From contig NZ_JADJDO010000040.1 in the NCBI RefSeq assembly GCF_016702655.1, positions 62,001 through 126,000 on the forward strand: a DNA stretch of 64,000 nucleotides, read 5' to 3'. The position numbers and the translations under genes are program-made. The notes beneath the pieces were generated by a model, which was given only the letters and a program-made list of their open reading frames with translations, was not told the origin of the DNA and made no database searches. The stretch's first letter is position 1. The number at the start of each line of letters is the position of its first letter. Positions 35,367-43,320 of the stretch are shown piece after piece. This stretch comes from Ideonella sp. Its GTDB lineage: Bacteria; Pseudomonadota; Gammaproteobacteria; Burkholderiales; Burkholderiaceae_C.

Positions 35367-36116
35367 CTAGACCAGGCCCTGCTTGCTCGCGAGCACGGCC
35401 GCTTCGGCGCGGCTCGACACATTGAGCTTCTTGTAGATCGACTTGATGTGGTCGTTGACCGTGAACCACTTGATGCCCATCAGGTTCGCGATCTCCTTGA
35501 TCGTGAAACCCTTGCTGAGGTAGGTCAGGACCTCGCTCTCGCGCGGCGTCAGGCGTTCGTGGTCGAGCGGCGCGCCGCGGCCGAGTGGCATCGGGCGGCT
35601 GCTCTGCAGGCCCGACAGCGGCGCGACGCGGTTGTCGGCCTCGCCGGACTGCGCCGCGCCCGCGCCGCCGGGCCCATGGCGGAAATGCGTCAGCAGGCGG
35701 CGCGCGATCGCCGGCGACAGCGGCGGCTGGCCGCGCACGATCTTCTGCAACTCCTCGACCAGGACTTCGAAGCGGTCTTCCTTGAGCAGATAGCCGTCGG
35801 CGCCGCACTGCAGCGCCGGGAAGAGATGGTCGTCGTCGGAGTACAGCGTCGTGACGATCTTGGTTGCCGGGTAGCGCGCGAGCTCGGCGAGGAGCTCCAT
35901 GCCGTTGCCGTCGGGCAGCTCGAGGTCGACGAGGATGAGCTTGAACGGATCGAGCGGCACCTGGCCCTCGCGCTGCGGGCCGACATGGCGCCGCGCCGTC
36001 TCGAGGTCACCGGCCTCGGTGATCAGGATCGCGTCGCTGAAGCTCTCGCGCACGACCCGGCACAGGAAGCTGCGCGCCACCGGGTTGTCCTCGAGGATCA
36101 AGACCTTGACTGCCAT
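35367..36116 (-). CDS. NarL/LuxR-family response regulator
   Basis: 249 residues. The receiver (about 1-125) has LILEDNPVARSF, phospho-acceptor aspartate in LILVDLELPDG and conserved lysine in GYLLKEDRF. A linker of about 50 residues leads to a LuxR-type DNA-binding domain (LTPRESEVLTYLSKGFTIKE, then IKWFTVNDHIKSIYKKL). ATG 36116 begins the receiver; 12 further codons are open upstream but begin in the divergent promoter region. It forms a two-gene operon with the kinase behind it and is divergent from surE. Confidence 0.93.
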   Translation of the reverse strand: MAVKVLILEDNPVARSFLCRVVRESFSDAILITEAGDLETARRHVGPQREGQVPLDPFKLILVDLELPDGNGMELLAELARYPATKIVTTLYSDDDHLFPALQCGADGYLLKEDRFEVLVEELQKIVRGQPPLSPAIARRLLTHFRHGPGGAGAAQSGEADNRVAPLSGLQSSRPMPLGRGAPLDHERLTPRESEVLTYLSKGFTIKEIANLMGIKWFTVNDHIKSIYKKLNVSSRAEAAVLASKQGLV

Positions 36117-36221
36117 GTCAGCCCCACCTCCGTGTCTGCGCGGGCGCTGCATGCTAACGCAGAGTGCGAGACGCAGGTGTTACCGCTGTTGGCGCGTGCC
36201 GCACTGCCTACAATCCCGCTC

Positions 36222-36974
36222 ATGCGCATCCTCATCGCCAACGACGACGGTTATCTCGCCCCCGGCCTGCAGGCGCTCGTCGATGCTTGCCGCGGGCTGG
36301 GCGAGATCGACGTCGTCGCGCCGGAGCAGAACGCGAGCGGCACCTCCAACTCGCTCACGCTGAGTCGCCCGCTGTCGGCTTTCACCGCCGCCAACGGCTA
36401 CCGCTACCTGAACGGCACGCCGTCGGACTGCGTCCACGTCGCGCTCACCGGCCTCTTGCCGCAGCGGCCCGATCTCGTGATCTCGGGCATCAACAACGGC
36501 GCCAACATGGGCGACGACACGCTCTACTCGGGCACGGTCGCGGCAGCGATGGAAGGCTTTCTGTTCGGCATCCGCGCGATCGCGTTCTCGCTCGTCGACA
36601 AGGGCTGGCAGCACCTCGACGTGGCGGCGCGTGTCGCGCGCGGCATCGTCGAGCAGGCCCTGCGCGCCCCGGCGTCGGGCGCGCCCTGGCTGCTCAACGT
36701 CAATATCCCGAATCGCGCCGATGCCGACCGTGCGCCGGTGGTCGTCACCCGCCTCGGCCGTCGCCACGCGAGCGAGCCGGTGATCGTGCAGCAGAGCCCG
36801 CGCGGCGAGCCGATCTACTGGATAGGCCCCGCGGGCGATGCGCGCGAGGCCGGCGCGGGCACCGATTTCCACGCCACCGCCGAGGGCAGCGTATCGGTCA
36901 CGCCGCTGCAGGTCGATCTGACGGATCACGCCACGCTGGATGCCTGGCGCGCTTCGATCGCGCGCCGTCCATGA
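36222..36974 (+). CDS. surE: 5'/3'-nucleotidase SurE
   Basis: SurE is a metal-dependent phosphatase acting on nucleoside monophosphates and exopolyphosphate, linked to stationary-phase survival. The 250-residue protein starts MRILIANDDG, with metal ligands Asn7, Asp8 and Asp9, and contains NASGTSNSLT and SGINNGANMGDD. A TACAAT -10 candidate at 36209-36214 lies so near that the transcript would begin at or next to the ATG, and no ribosome site is seen, so a leaderless mRNA is possible. The end overlaps the pcm start by 4 bp. Confidence 0.96.
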   Translation: MRILIANDDGYLAPGLQALVDACRGLGEIDVVAPEQNASGTSNSLTLSRPLSAFTAANGYRYLNGTPSDCVHVALTGLLPQRPDLVISGINNGANMGDDTLYSGTVAAAMEGFLFGIRAIAFSLVDKGWQHLDVAARVARGIVEQALRAPASGAPWLLNVNIPNRADADRAPVVVTRLGRRHASEPVIVQQSPRGEPIYWIGPAGDAREAGAGTDFHATAEGSVSVTPLQVDLTDHATLDAWRASIARRP

Positions 36975-37804
36975 CGGGATCGGCGCGGGGTGACCGGCCC
37001 CGATTTCCACTCAGCCTCGAGCGCCTCGGCCAGCCGTCGCAGCGCGACCCGCAGCCGGCGGCGCGCAAGCTGCTGCGTCCGCAGGCGCCGCTCGAGCAGG
37101 CGGCGGCCGATGCGTCGCGGCGCGTCGTGCCGTCCGGCCTCGGGCTCGACTCGGCCGAGGTGCGCCGGCGCATGACGAGCCGGTTGCAGGCCGCCGGGCT
37201 GCGCGACGAGCGCGTGCTCGCGGCGCTAGCCGAGGTGCCGCGCCATCTGTTCGTCGACGCCGCGCTCGTCAACCAGGCCTACGAGGACACGAGCCTGCCC
37301 ATCGGCCACGGCCAGACGATCTCCAAACCGTCGATCGTGGCGCGCATGATCGAGCTGTTGCTGCAGGGGCAGCAGGCGCGCGCATCGGGCGCGCTCGGGC
37401 GCGTGCTCGAGATCGGCAGCGGCTGCGGCTACCAGGCCGCTTTGCTGGCGCGGCTCTCACGCGAGGTGTGGTCGATCGAGCGCCTGCGGCCGCTGCACGA
37501 CAAGGCGCGCGCTCATCTATTGCAGTTGCGCGAGACGCGCGTGCGGCTGCTGCATGGCGACGGCATGCTGGGCCATCCGGGTGGGGCGCCCTTCGACGCC
37601 ATCATCGCCGCGGCCGGCGGCGAAGCTTTGCCGCAGGCCTGGCTCGACCAGCTCGCCATCGGTGGCCGTATCGTCGCGCCGGTGCAGGCGCCGGGCCGGC
37701 ATGGAGAGCAGGCGCTCGTGATCGTCGATCGGACCGACAATGGCTACCTGCGCAGCGAGCATGAGTCGGTGCACTTCGTTCCATTGATGGCAGGGCGGGC
37801 GTGA
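36971..37804 (+). CDS. pcm: protein-L-isoaspartate O-methyltransferase
   Basis: Pcm methylates isoaspartyl residues in aged proteins so that they can revert to aspartate. The SAM-binding motif is VLEIGSGCGYQAALLA, and the substrate-side motif is SLPIGHGQTISKPSIVA. At 277 residues it has about 60 extra N-terminal residues, proline-, arginine- and alanine-rich, compared with the 208-residue E. coli enzyme; this may be real or mean a later start. It overlaps surE and nlpD by 4 bp at each end, so the operon is tightly coupled. Confidence 0.93.
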   Translation: MTGSARGDRPRFPLSLERLGQPSQRDPQPAARKLLRPQAPLEQAAADASRRVVPSGLGLDSAEVRRRMTSRLQAAGLRDERVLAALAEVPRHLFVDAALVNQAYEDTSLPIGHGQTISKPSIVARMIELLLQGQQARASGALGRVLEIGSGCGYQAALLARLSREVWSIERLRPLHDKARAHLLQLRETRVRLLHGDGMLGHPGGAPFDAIIAAAGGEALPQAWLDQLAIGGRIVAPVQAPGRHGEQALVIVDRTDNGYLRSEHESVHFVPLMAGRA

Positions 37805-38835
37805 TGAGGCAATCGTGGTCAGGAAGGCCCCCAGGCCGACGCCTTGCGTCGTCCGCCCCCCGAGGGGGTGTAGGCAACCTGGGGTGGCCCGGCGTTTCCT
37901 TGAGAGGCTGGCGGGGAGCGCTCGTCGGGCGTCCCGCGTCGGCGCTGGCCACTGCCTGCATCGTCGCGATTCTTGCCTCGGGCTGCGCGTCGAAGAAGGC
38001 CCCGGCGCCGGTCGAGACACGCAGCCCGGCGCCTGGCGCCCAGGCCGCCGCTGCGCCAGCGCCGGCCCTTTCTGGGGAGGCCTTGCCCGCGCTGCCGGGG
38101 GTCGAGAACGCAGGCAAGCCCGGCTTCTACACCGTCAAGCGCGGCGACAGCCTGATCCGGATCGCGCTCGAGAACGGCCAGAACTGGCGCGACCTCGTCG
38201 CGTGGAACAAGCTCGACAATCCGAACCTGATCGAGGTCGGCCAGGTCTTGCGTGTCGTTCCACCGGGCGTCGACCCGACGGCAGCAGCGCCTCGCCCCGT
38301 GGCCGCCGCAGGCCGCGTCGAACCGCGTCCGATCGAGAAGCCTGCAGCGCCGGCGGCACCGGCATCGACAACGGGCCCTGCGATTGCGACGGCGAGTGCT
38401 ACGCCGGCGCCCGCGGCGGCGAGCGCCGTGCCTGCGACTACCCCGGCGCCGGCCCGGGAAGGCGACGACGACGTGGCGTGGATCTGGCCCGCGAGCGGGC
38501 CCGTGATCGCGGTCTTCGACGAGCAGCGCAGCAAGGGCCTGGCGATCACCGGCAAGGCCGGCGACCCGGTGCTTGCAGCTGCCGACGGGCGCGTGGTCTA
38601 TGCCGGCTCGGGCCTGCGCGGCTACGGCAACTTGCTCATCGTCAAGCACAACAACACCTACCTCACCGCCTATGCGCACAACCAGACCCTGCTCGTCAAG
38701 GAAGACCAGGTCGTGCGGCGCGGGCAGAAGATCGCCGAGATGGGCGCCACCGATGCCGAGCGCGTGCAACTGCACTTCGAGATCCGGCGCCAGGGCAAGC
38801 CGGTCGATCCGGCCAAGTTGCTCCCGCCTCGATGA
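37801..38835 (+). CDS. nlpD: NlpD-like lipoprotein with LysM and degenerate M23 domain
   Basis: NlpD is an outer-membrane lipoprotein that activates the amidase AmiC in daughter-cell separation. The lipobox LASGC follows a hydrophobic stretch near residues 48-61. A LysM domain (FYTVKRGDSLIRIALENGQN, about 108-155), an alanine/proline linker and a C-terminal M23 domain (about 230-344) follow. The M23 zinc ligands H-x3-D are missing, as in other amidase activators. Residues 4-33 are encoded by a copy of the intergenic repeat; a TTG at 37900 would skip it, so the true start is uncertain. A 4-bp overlap with pcm supports ATG 37801. Confidence 0.92.
   Translation: MMRQSWSGRPPGRRLASSAPRGGVGNLGWPGVSLRGWRGALVGRPASALATACIVAILASGCASKKAPAPVETRSPAPGAQAAAAPAPALSGEALPALPGVENAGKPGFYTVKRGDSLIRIALENGQNWRDLVAWNKLDNPNLIEVGQVLRVVPPGVDPTAAAPRPVAAAGRVEPRPIEKPAAPAAPASTTGPAIATASATPAPAAASAVPATTPAPAREGDDDVAWIWPASGPVIAVFDEQRSKGLAITGKAGDPVLAAADGRVVYAGSGLRGYGNLLIVKHNNTYLTAYAHNQTLLVKEDQVVRRGQKIAEMGATDAERVQLHFEIRRQGKPVDPAKLLPPR
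37810..37898. repeat. REP-like unit inside the 5' end of nlpD
   Basis: AAGGCCCCCAGGCCGACGCC, then CGCCCCCCGAGGGGGTG and CTGGGGTGGCCCGGCG, match the intergenic repeat family of this window in order and spacing. Here it lies between the pcm stop and the region coding for the NlpD signal peptide, and reads through in frame. Confidence 0.7.
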
Positions 38836-41201
38836 CTGCCGATTCAGCAGGCGCCTGCACGGGAGGTTTCGACTTGTGCCCGGACCGGGCCGCGATCGCG
38901 ATGCGCGGCAGTGAATTGACAACCCGAGACGCGCCCTGTTCGCCGCCTGCCGGGGGCGCTCAACGTGCCGCGGGTGGCCGGGCCGGCACCGGTGCCGTGC
39001 GCCGCCTGTTCGCGGCCGGTCTCGCCGGGCTGACCTGCGCTGCCGCGGCACAGGCGCCGCCGGTGCCTCCGACGGCCGCCGGCGAGGCGCCGCGGGCCCG
39101 CGTCGGCCTCGTGCTGGGCGGTGGCGGCGCGCGCGGCGCGGCGCACATCGGCGTGCTCGAGGTGCTCGAGCGCCTTCGCGTGCCAGTCGACTGCGTGGCC
39201 GGCACGAGCATGGGCGGGCTGGTCGCTGGCGCCTTCGCCGCGGGCGTGACGCCCGCCGAGATGCGCAAGGCGATGGCCGAGGCCAACTGGGTCGACATGT
39301 TCCAGGACAACCCCGAGTTCTTCGACATGAGCTACCGCAACAAGCGCTTGTCGCAGAGCTTCCTTCCCGGCACCGAGCTCGGCGTCACGCCCGAGGGCCT
39401 GACCTATGCGCCCGGCGTCGTGACTGGGCAGAAGATCAAGGCCTTCTTCAATCAGCTCGTGCACGACGACCGCGGCGAGCGCCTGATCGAGCAGCTGCCG
39501 CTGCCGCTGTCGATCATCGCCACCGACATCGTCAGCGGCAGCCGCGTCGCGATCCGCGGCGGCAGCCTGACCCAGGCCATGCGGGCCAGCATGTCGGTCC
39601 CCGGGCTGATGGCCCCGGTCGAGCGCGAAGGGCACAAGCTCGTCGATGGCGGCCTCGTCGACAACGTGCCGATCCGCGAGGTGCGGGAGCGCTGCAACCC
39701 CGACGTCGTGATTGCCGTCAACGTCGGCTCACCCTTGCTGCAGGCGAACGAGATCGGCTCGCTGTTCAGCGTCACGGCGCAGATGGTCAACATCCTGACC
39801 GAGCAGAACGTGACGCAGTCGCTCGCGACCTTGAAGCCGACCGACATCTACATCAAGCCCGACCTCGAAGGAATTTCGGCGGGGGCCTTCGAGCGCAACG
39901 CCGAGACCGCCGACCGCGGTCGCAGCGCGGCGGCCGGCGTGAGCGACCGCCTGGCGAGCCTGTCCTTGAGCGAGGCGCAGTACGCGCAGTGGCTGCGCCG
40001 CGTCGACGTGCCCGAAGTGCCGGTGCAACGGGTCGACGCCATCGAGATCGGGCCGCTCGCCCGCGTCAACCCGGCGGACGTGCAGCGCTCGGTCACGCAG
40101 AAGGTCGGCGAGCCGCTCGACACCGACCGCCTCGACCGTGACCTGCTGCGCATCTTCGGCGAGGGCTACTACGAGCGGGTCGACTACGCGCTCCTGCGCG
40201 AGGGTGATCGCAATACGCTGCGCGTGCTGCCGGTCGAGAAGTCGTGGGGGCCGAACTACTTCCGGTTGGGCCTCAGCCTGGAGAGCAACCTGGCGACCGG
40301 TTCCAGCTTCACCGTGCGTGGCGCCTACCAGCGCACCTGGCTCAATGCGCTCGGCGCGGAGCTGCTCGCCGTCGCCGAGATCGGCAACCGCACGCGCCTG
40401 CGCGCGGACTATTTCCAGCCGCTCGACGGCGCGCAGCGCTACTTCGTCGGCGCCAACGTCGGCTACGAGCGGGAGAGCGTCTACATCTTCCAGGACGACG
40501 CCAAGCTCGCCGAACTCGACGTCTACAAGCTCGGCGGCCAGCTGCTTGCCGGAGCGCGCGTGGGCAACCTGGGCCAGGTCAGGTTCGGGTGGGAAGAGGT
40601 CGCCAAGCACGGTGGCATCAGCATCGGCCCACCCAAGCTGGGGGATTTCGACGTGCACTACGGCGGTTGGTTCGCCGAGATGGACCTCGACCACATGGAC
40701 CGCATCTACCTGCCGCGGACGGGTTGGGCATTCGCGGCGCGCTACTTCGATACGCCGTCCGGCGGATTCAGCAAGCTCGACGCCAACCTGCGCGGCGCCT
40801 ATTCAAGCGGAGACTGGATCGTGTTCGGGCGGGTGGCCTTCACCGGTTCCCCGGTCGGCAGCTTGCCCGAGTGGGACACGGCCAAGCTCGGCGGCTTCCT
40901 CAACCTGACGGCCTTCGCGCGCGATCAGCTGATCGGCGACAACGCGAGCTACGCGGGGCTGCGCGTGGAACGCATCATCGGCAAGATGCCGCTCGGCATT
41001 CGCGGCGACATCCGGATGGGCGGCACGGTCGAGGCCGGCCGAATCGGGACGCCCTACACCGAGACCAACCTGCGCGGCTGGCAGAACTCGTTGGGCCTGT
41101 ACATCGGAGGCGAAACACCGCTCGGCGCGATCATGTTTGGCGCGGGCTACTCGCCGTCGAGCGGTTACTCCAACGTCTACTTCGTCCTCGGCACGCCCTG
41201 A
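38832..41201 (+). CDS. patatin-like phospholipase with POTRA and outer-membrane barrel (PlpD type)
   Basis: Up to 789 residues. After a signal peptide (cut probably after TCAAAAQA) a patatin domain carries the oxyanion loop GGGGARGAAH, nucleophile GTSMG (Ser126 from this start) and DGG (Asp272), the complete Ser-Asp dyad. A POTRA-like domain (about residues 395-470) and a 16-strand-type barrel ending in an aromatic motif (YSNVYFVLGTP) follow. This is the type Vd autotransporter layout of Pseudomonas PlpD, whose lipase is passed to the cell surface. ATG 38832 overlaps the nlpD stop; ATG 38901 is an alternative. Confidence 0.92.
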   Translation: MTADSAGACTGGFDLCPDRAAIAMRGSELTTRDAPCSPPAGGAQRAAGGRAGTGAVRRLFAAGLAGLTCAAAAQAPPVPPTAAGEAPRARVGLVLGGGGARGAAHIGVLEVLERLRVPVDCVAGTSMGGLVAGAFAAGVTPAEMRKAMAEANWVDMFQDNPEFFDMSYRNKRLSQSFLPGTELGVTPEGLTYAPGVVTGQKIKAFFNQLVHDDRGERLIEQLPLPLSIIATDIVSGSRVAIRGGSLTQAMRASMSVPGLMAPVEREGHKLVDGGLVDNVPIREVRERCNPDVVIAVNVGSPLLQANEIGSLFSVTAQMVNILTEQNVTQSLATLKPTDIYIKPDLEGISAGAFERNAETADRGRSAAAGVSDRLASLSLSEAQYAQWLRRVDVPEVPVQRVDAIEIGPLARVNPADVQRSVTQKVGEPLDTDRLDRDLLRIFGEGYYERVDYALLREGDRNTLRVLPVEKSWGPNYFRLGLSLESNLATGSSFTVRGAYQRTWLNALGAELLAVAEIGNRTRLRADYFQPLDGAQRYFVGANVGYERESVYIFQDDAKLAELDVYKLGGQLLAGARVGNLGQVRFGWEEVAKHGGISIGPPKLGDFDVHYGGWFAEMDLDHMDRIYLPRTGWAFAARYFDTPSGGFSKLDANLRGAYSSGDWIVFGRVAFTGSPVGSLPEWDTAKLGGFLNLTAFARDQLIGDNASYAGLRVERIIGKMPLGIRGDIRMGGTVEAGRIGTPYTETNLRGWQNSLGLYIGGETPLGAIMFGAGYSPSSGYSNVYFVLGTP

Positions 41202-41225
41202 CGGCGGGCGCCGCCGGTGCGCTGT

Positions 41226-41441
41226 CTACCAGCGCGGATTCCCGACCCAGTGGATGCTGCCGACGCCGGTGTCCACCGCTTCGGCGCCGGTATTGGTGAA
41301 GATCGATGGCAGCGTTGTCGATGCACCGACTCCGCCGATCTCGCCCCCTTCGTCGCACCCGCCGACGAGCAGCAACCCCGCTGCCGCTGCAAGCGCCAGC
41401 ACGAGCCGCAGCCATGATTGAGCGGACCGGACCGTCTTCAT
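41226..41441 (-). CDS. small 71-residue lipoprotein
   Basis: The short frame starts at ATG 41441 inside the end of the upstream gene (ATGA overlap). It has an N-terminal Arg/Lys, a hydrophobic stretch of about 17 residues and a lipobox LVGGC near residue 29. The mature part is only about 43 residues, acidic and glycine-rich, ending in VGSIHWVGNPRW. I recognise no family. The overlap, the signal and the position at the end of a three-gene operon support a real gene; lipid anchoring is predicted, not shown. Confidence 0.7.
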   Translation of the reverse strand: MKTVRSAQSWLRLVLALAAAAGLLLVGGCDEGGEIGGVGASTTLPSIFTNTGAEAVDTGVGSIHWVGNPRW

Positions 41442-42349
41442 GAAGGCCACCTCTGCAAGGCCAGCAGCGCGCCGCCGGGATCGACGATCAGCGCCACGGA
41501 GCCGTTTCTCACGTCCATGCGCGGTGCGACGAGCACGCGCCCGCCGAGCCTGCCGGCGCGCTCGGCGCTGGCCGCCGGGTCGGCCACCATCACCGAGGGC
41601 AGCCAGATCGGCTGGACGTTCGCGAGCGGCATGCGCATGATGCCTGCGCGCTCGCGACCCGCCAGCTTGAGCACGCGAAACGGCTTGTCGCCCTGGTCGT
41701 GAACCAGGACTTCGTAGCCGACGAGGTCGGCATAGAACCTGGCCGCAGCGACCGGGTCGCGCATCAGCGCCTCCGTCCACAGGAAGCGGTTCAGTACCGG
41801 TGCCTGCGTGTCGGCCGGGTCGCCGAACGAGGCCCGCAGCAGGCCGAGCGGCGCGCCCTGCGGGTCGGTCACGACGGCGGCGCGTCCGATCTTGGGCACG
41901 TCGAACGGCGCAAGCAGCACCGCGCCGCCTGCAGCGGCGGTTGCCTGCGCGGCTCGGTCCACGTCAGCTACCGACACGAAGCTCAGCCATTGCGCGTTCG
42001 ATTCTTGCGCGATGCGGCGCTGGCCCCTGCCGATGCCGGCGATGAACTGCCCGCCCGATCTGACGAGCGTGTAGGGCCGACCGAGCGACTGCGTCTCGAC
42101 GAACTCCCACCCGAACAGCCCGGCATAAAAGGGCTTGGCGGCCGCCGGATCGTCCGTCATCAGGTCGCGCCAGACGAACTTGCCGACGAGCGGTGTGCGG
42201 GATATCGCCATGCCCTGCGTCGGCGTGGCAGCGGGCGGCGTCGTGCAGCCCGCGCCGAGCAGGGCAGCCGCGGCGGCGAGGCCGAGCAGTTCGCGCCGCC
42301 GCGGCCCGCGATCGGTGGCCATCGGGTCGGGTGCCACGGGTTGCCTCAC
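41438..42349 (-). CDS. VOC-superfamily (glyoxalase-like) lipoprotein
   Basis: 303 residues with two vicinal-oxygen-chelate units (about 50-165, FVWRDLMTDDPAAAKPFYAG; and about 180-300, FLWTEALMRDPVAAARFYAD). The N-terminus has RRRELLGLAAAAALLGAGC, a twin-arginine-like signal ending in a lipobox, so the protein is probably exported and anchored, which is uncommon for VOC proteins. I chose GTG 42349 because it overlaps the stop of the small upstream frame (GTGA); ATG 42322 is the alternative. The ligand is unknown. Confidence 0.85.
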   Translation of the reverse strand: MRQPVAPDPMATDRGPRRRELLGLAAAAALLGAGCTTPPAATPTQGMAISRTPLVGKFVWRDLMTDDPAAAKPFYAGLFGWEFVETQSLGRPYTLVRSGGQFIAGIGRGQRRIAQESNAQWLSFVSVADVDRAAQATAAAGGAVLLAPFDVPKIGRAAVVTDPQGAPLGLLRASFGDPADTQAPVLNRFLWTEALMRDPVAAARFYADLVGYEVLVHDQGDKPFRVLKLAGRERAGIMRMPLANVQPIWLPSVMVADPAASAERAGRLGGRVLVAPRMDVRNGSVALIVDPGGALLALQRWPS

Positions 42350-42474
42350 TTGGTCTGGGTCCAGGCCGGATCGGGGTCGCAGGAGTTGAGGGATGTCGCC
42401 GGGTGCGCGACCAGCGCCGCGCCGCCGGGCGCGCGCTTGCCCTGTGCGGTCGGCACGCGGTTCAACTTCATCAT
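42346..42474 (-). CDS. 42-codon ORF at the head of the VOC lipoprotein operon
   Basis: A frame of 42 codons starts with a double ATG (42474 and 42471) behind ACGGAGA, a good ribosome site about 8 nt away, and ends in a TGA that shares bases with the GTG start of the VOC gene. A sigma-70 promoter lies 26 bp upstream of the ATG. The peptide is basic at the N-terminus, alanine/glycine-rich in the middle and acidic near the end, with one cysteine and no signal peptide or membrane segment. No family recognised. It may be a small protein or a leader frame that couples translation to the next gene. Confidence 0.55.
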   Translation of the reverse strand: MMKLNRVPTAQGKRAPGGAALVAHPATSLNSCDPDPAWTQTK

Positions 42475-42499
42475 CGGGCGGTCTCCGTTTGCGAGGCGC

Positions 42500-42529
42500 A
42501 TTGTAGGTCGTGTGCCCTGATGGTGTCAG
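42500..42529 (-). promoter_or_regulatory. sigma-70 promoter of the VOC lipoprotein operon
   Basis: On the minus strand CTGACA (42524-42529) and TACAAT (42500-42505) are separated by 18 bp, five of six matches to each consensus box. Transcription would start near 42493 and give a leader of about 20 nt before the 42-codon ORF. Confidence 0.65.
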
Positions 42530-42664
42530 GGTTCTCGACGGAAACGCCGGGCCGGCCGTCGTCGTGCCGAATCCACTGTTGGTGCAGCACGATGCAGACA
42601 GGCGCCATTCGTTTCAAGCCGGCGAAAACGGAATTGCGGCCCCAGCCGGGGCGACAGGGCGCGC

Positions 42665-43294
42665 TCACGAAAGACCCAGCAGCGCCGGATCGCCGCGTCC
42701 GCGGCGCACCAGCAGCGGCGCGTCGTCGGCGGTCAGGTCGACGATGGTCGTCGGCTGGCGCGGGCAGGCACCGGCATCGACGACCGCCTGCACCTGTTTC
42801 TGCAGCCGGTCGCGGATGTCTTCGGGATCGTTGAGCGGCTCGGTGTCGCCGGGCGCGATCAGCGTCGTCGCGAGCAGCGGCTGGCCAAGCTGTTCGAGCA
42901 GGGCCTGGGTGACGCGGTGGTCGGGCACGCGCAGGCCAATCGTGCGCCGCGACGGGTGCGAGACGCGGCGCGGCACTTCCTTGGTCGCCACGAGGATGAA
43001 GGTGAACGGCCCCGGCGTGCCGAGCTTCAGGAGCCGGAACTGCCGGTTGTCGACGCGCGCGTAGCTCGCGAGCTCCGACAGGTCGCGGCACAGCAGCGTC
43101 AGGTGATGCTTTTCGTCGACGCCGCGGATGCGGCGCAGCGCCTCGGCCGCGGCCTTGTCGTCGAGGTGGCAGACGAGCGCATAGCTCGAGTCGGTGGGCA
43201 CCGCGGCGATGCCGCCGGCGTGCAGGATCTGCGCAGCCTGCTTGATCAGCCGCGGCTGCGGGTTGTCGGGGTGGACTTCGAAGTACTGCGACAT
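42665..43294 (-). CDS. YciO/Sua5-family putative threonylcarbamoyl-AMP synthase
   Basis: 209 residues of the Sua5-YciO-YrdC family. The N-terminal core has GGIAAVPTDSSYAL and KHHLTLLCRDLS, which form the nucleotide-binding cleft, and GPFTFIL follows. The YrdC/TsaC branch makes the threonylcarbamoyl adenylate for tRNA t6A37. This protein looks closer to YciO, the longer branch (about 206 residues) whose activity is low or unknown. The start ATG 43294 gives the usual YciO N-terminus (SQYFEVHPDNPQPR). It lies 26 bp behind the lysR stop on the same strand. Confidence 0.88.
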   Translation of the reverse strand: MSQYFEVHPDNPQPRLIKQAAQILHAGGIAAVPTDSSYALVCHLDDKAAAEALRRIRGVDEKHHLTLLCRDLSELASYARVDNRQFRLLKLGTPGPFTFILVATKEVPRRVSHPSRRTIGLRVPDHRVTQALLEQLGQPLLATTLIAPGDTEPLNDPEDIRDRLQKQVQAVVDAGACPRQPTTIVDLTADDAPLLVRRGRGDPALLGLS

Positions 43295-43320
43295 GGGTGG
43301 ACGCGATTGTCGCGTGGCTT

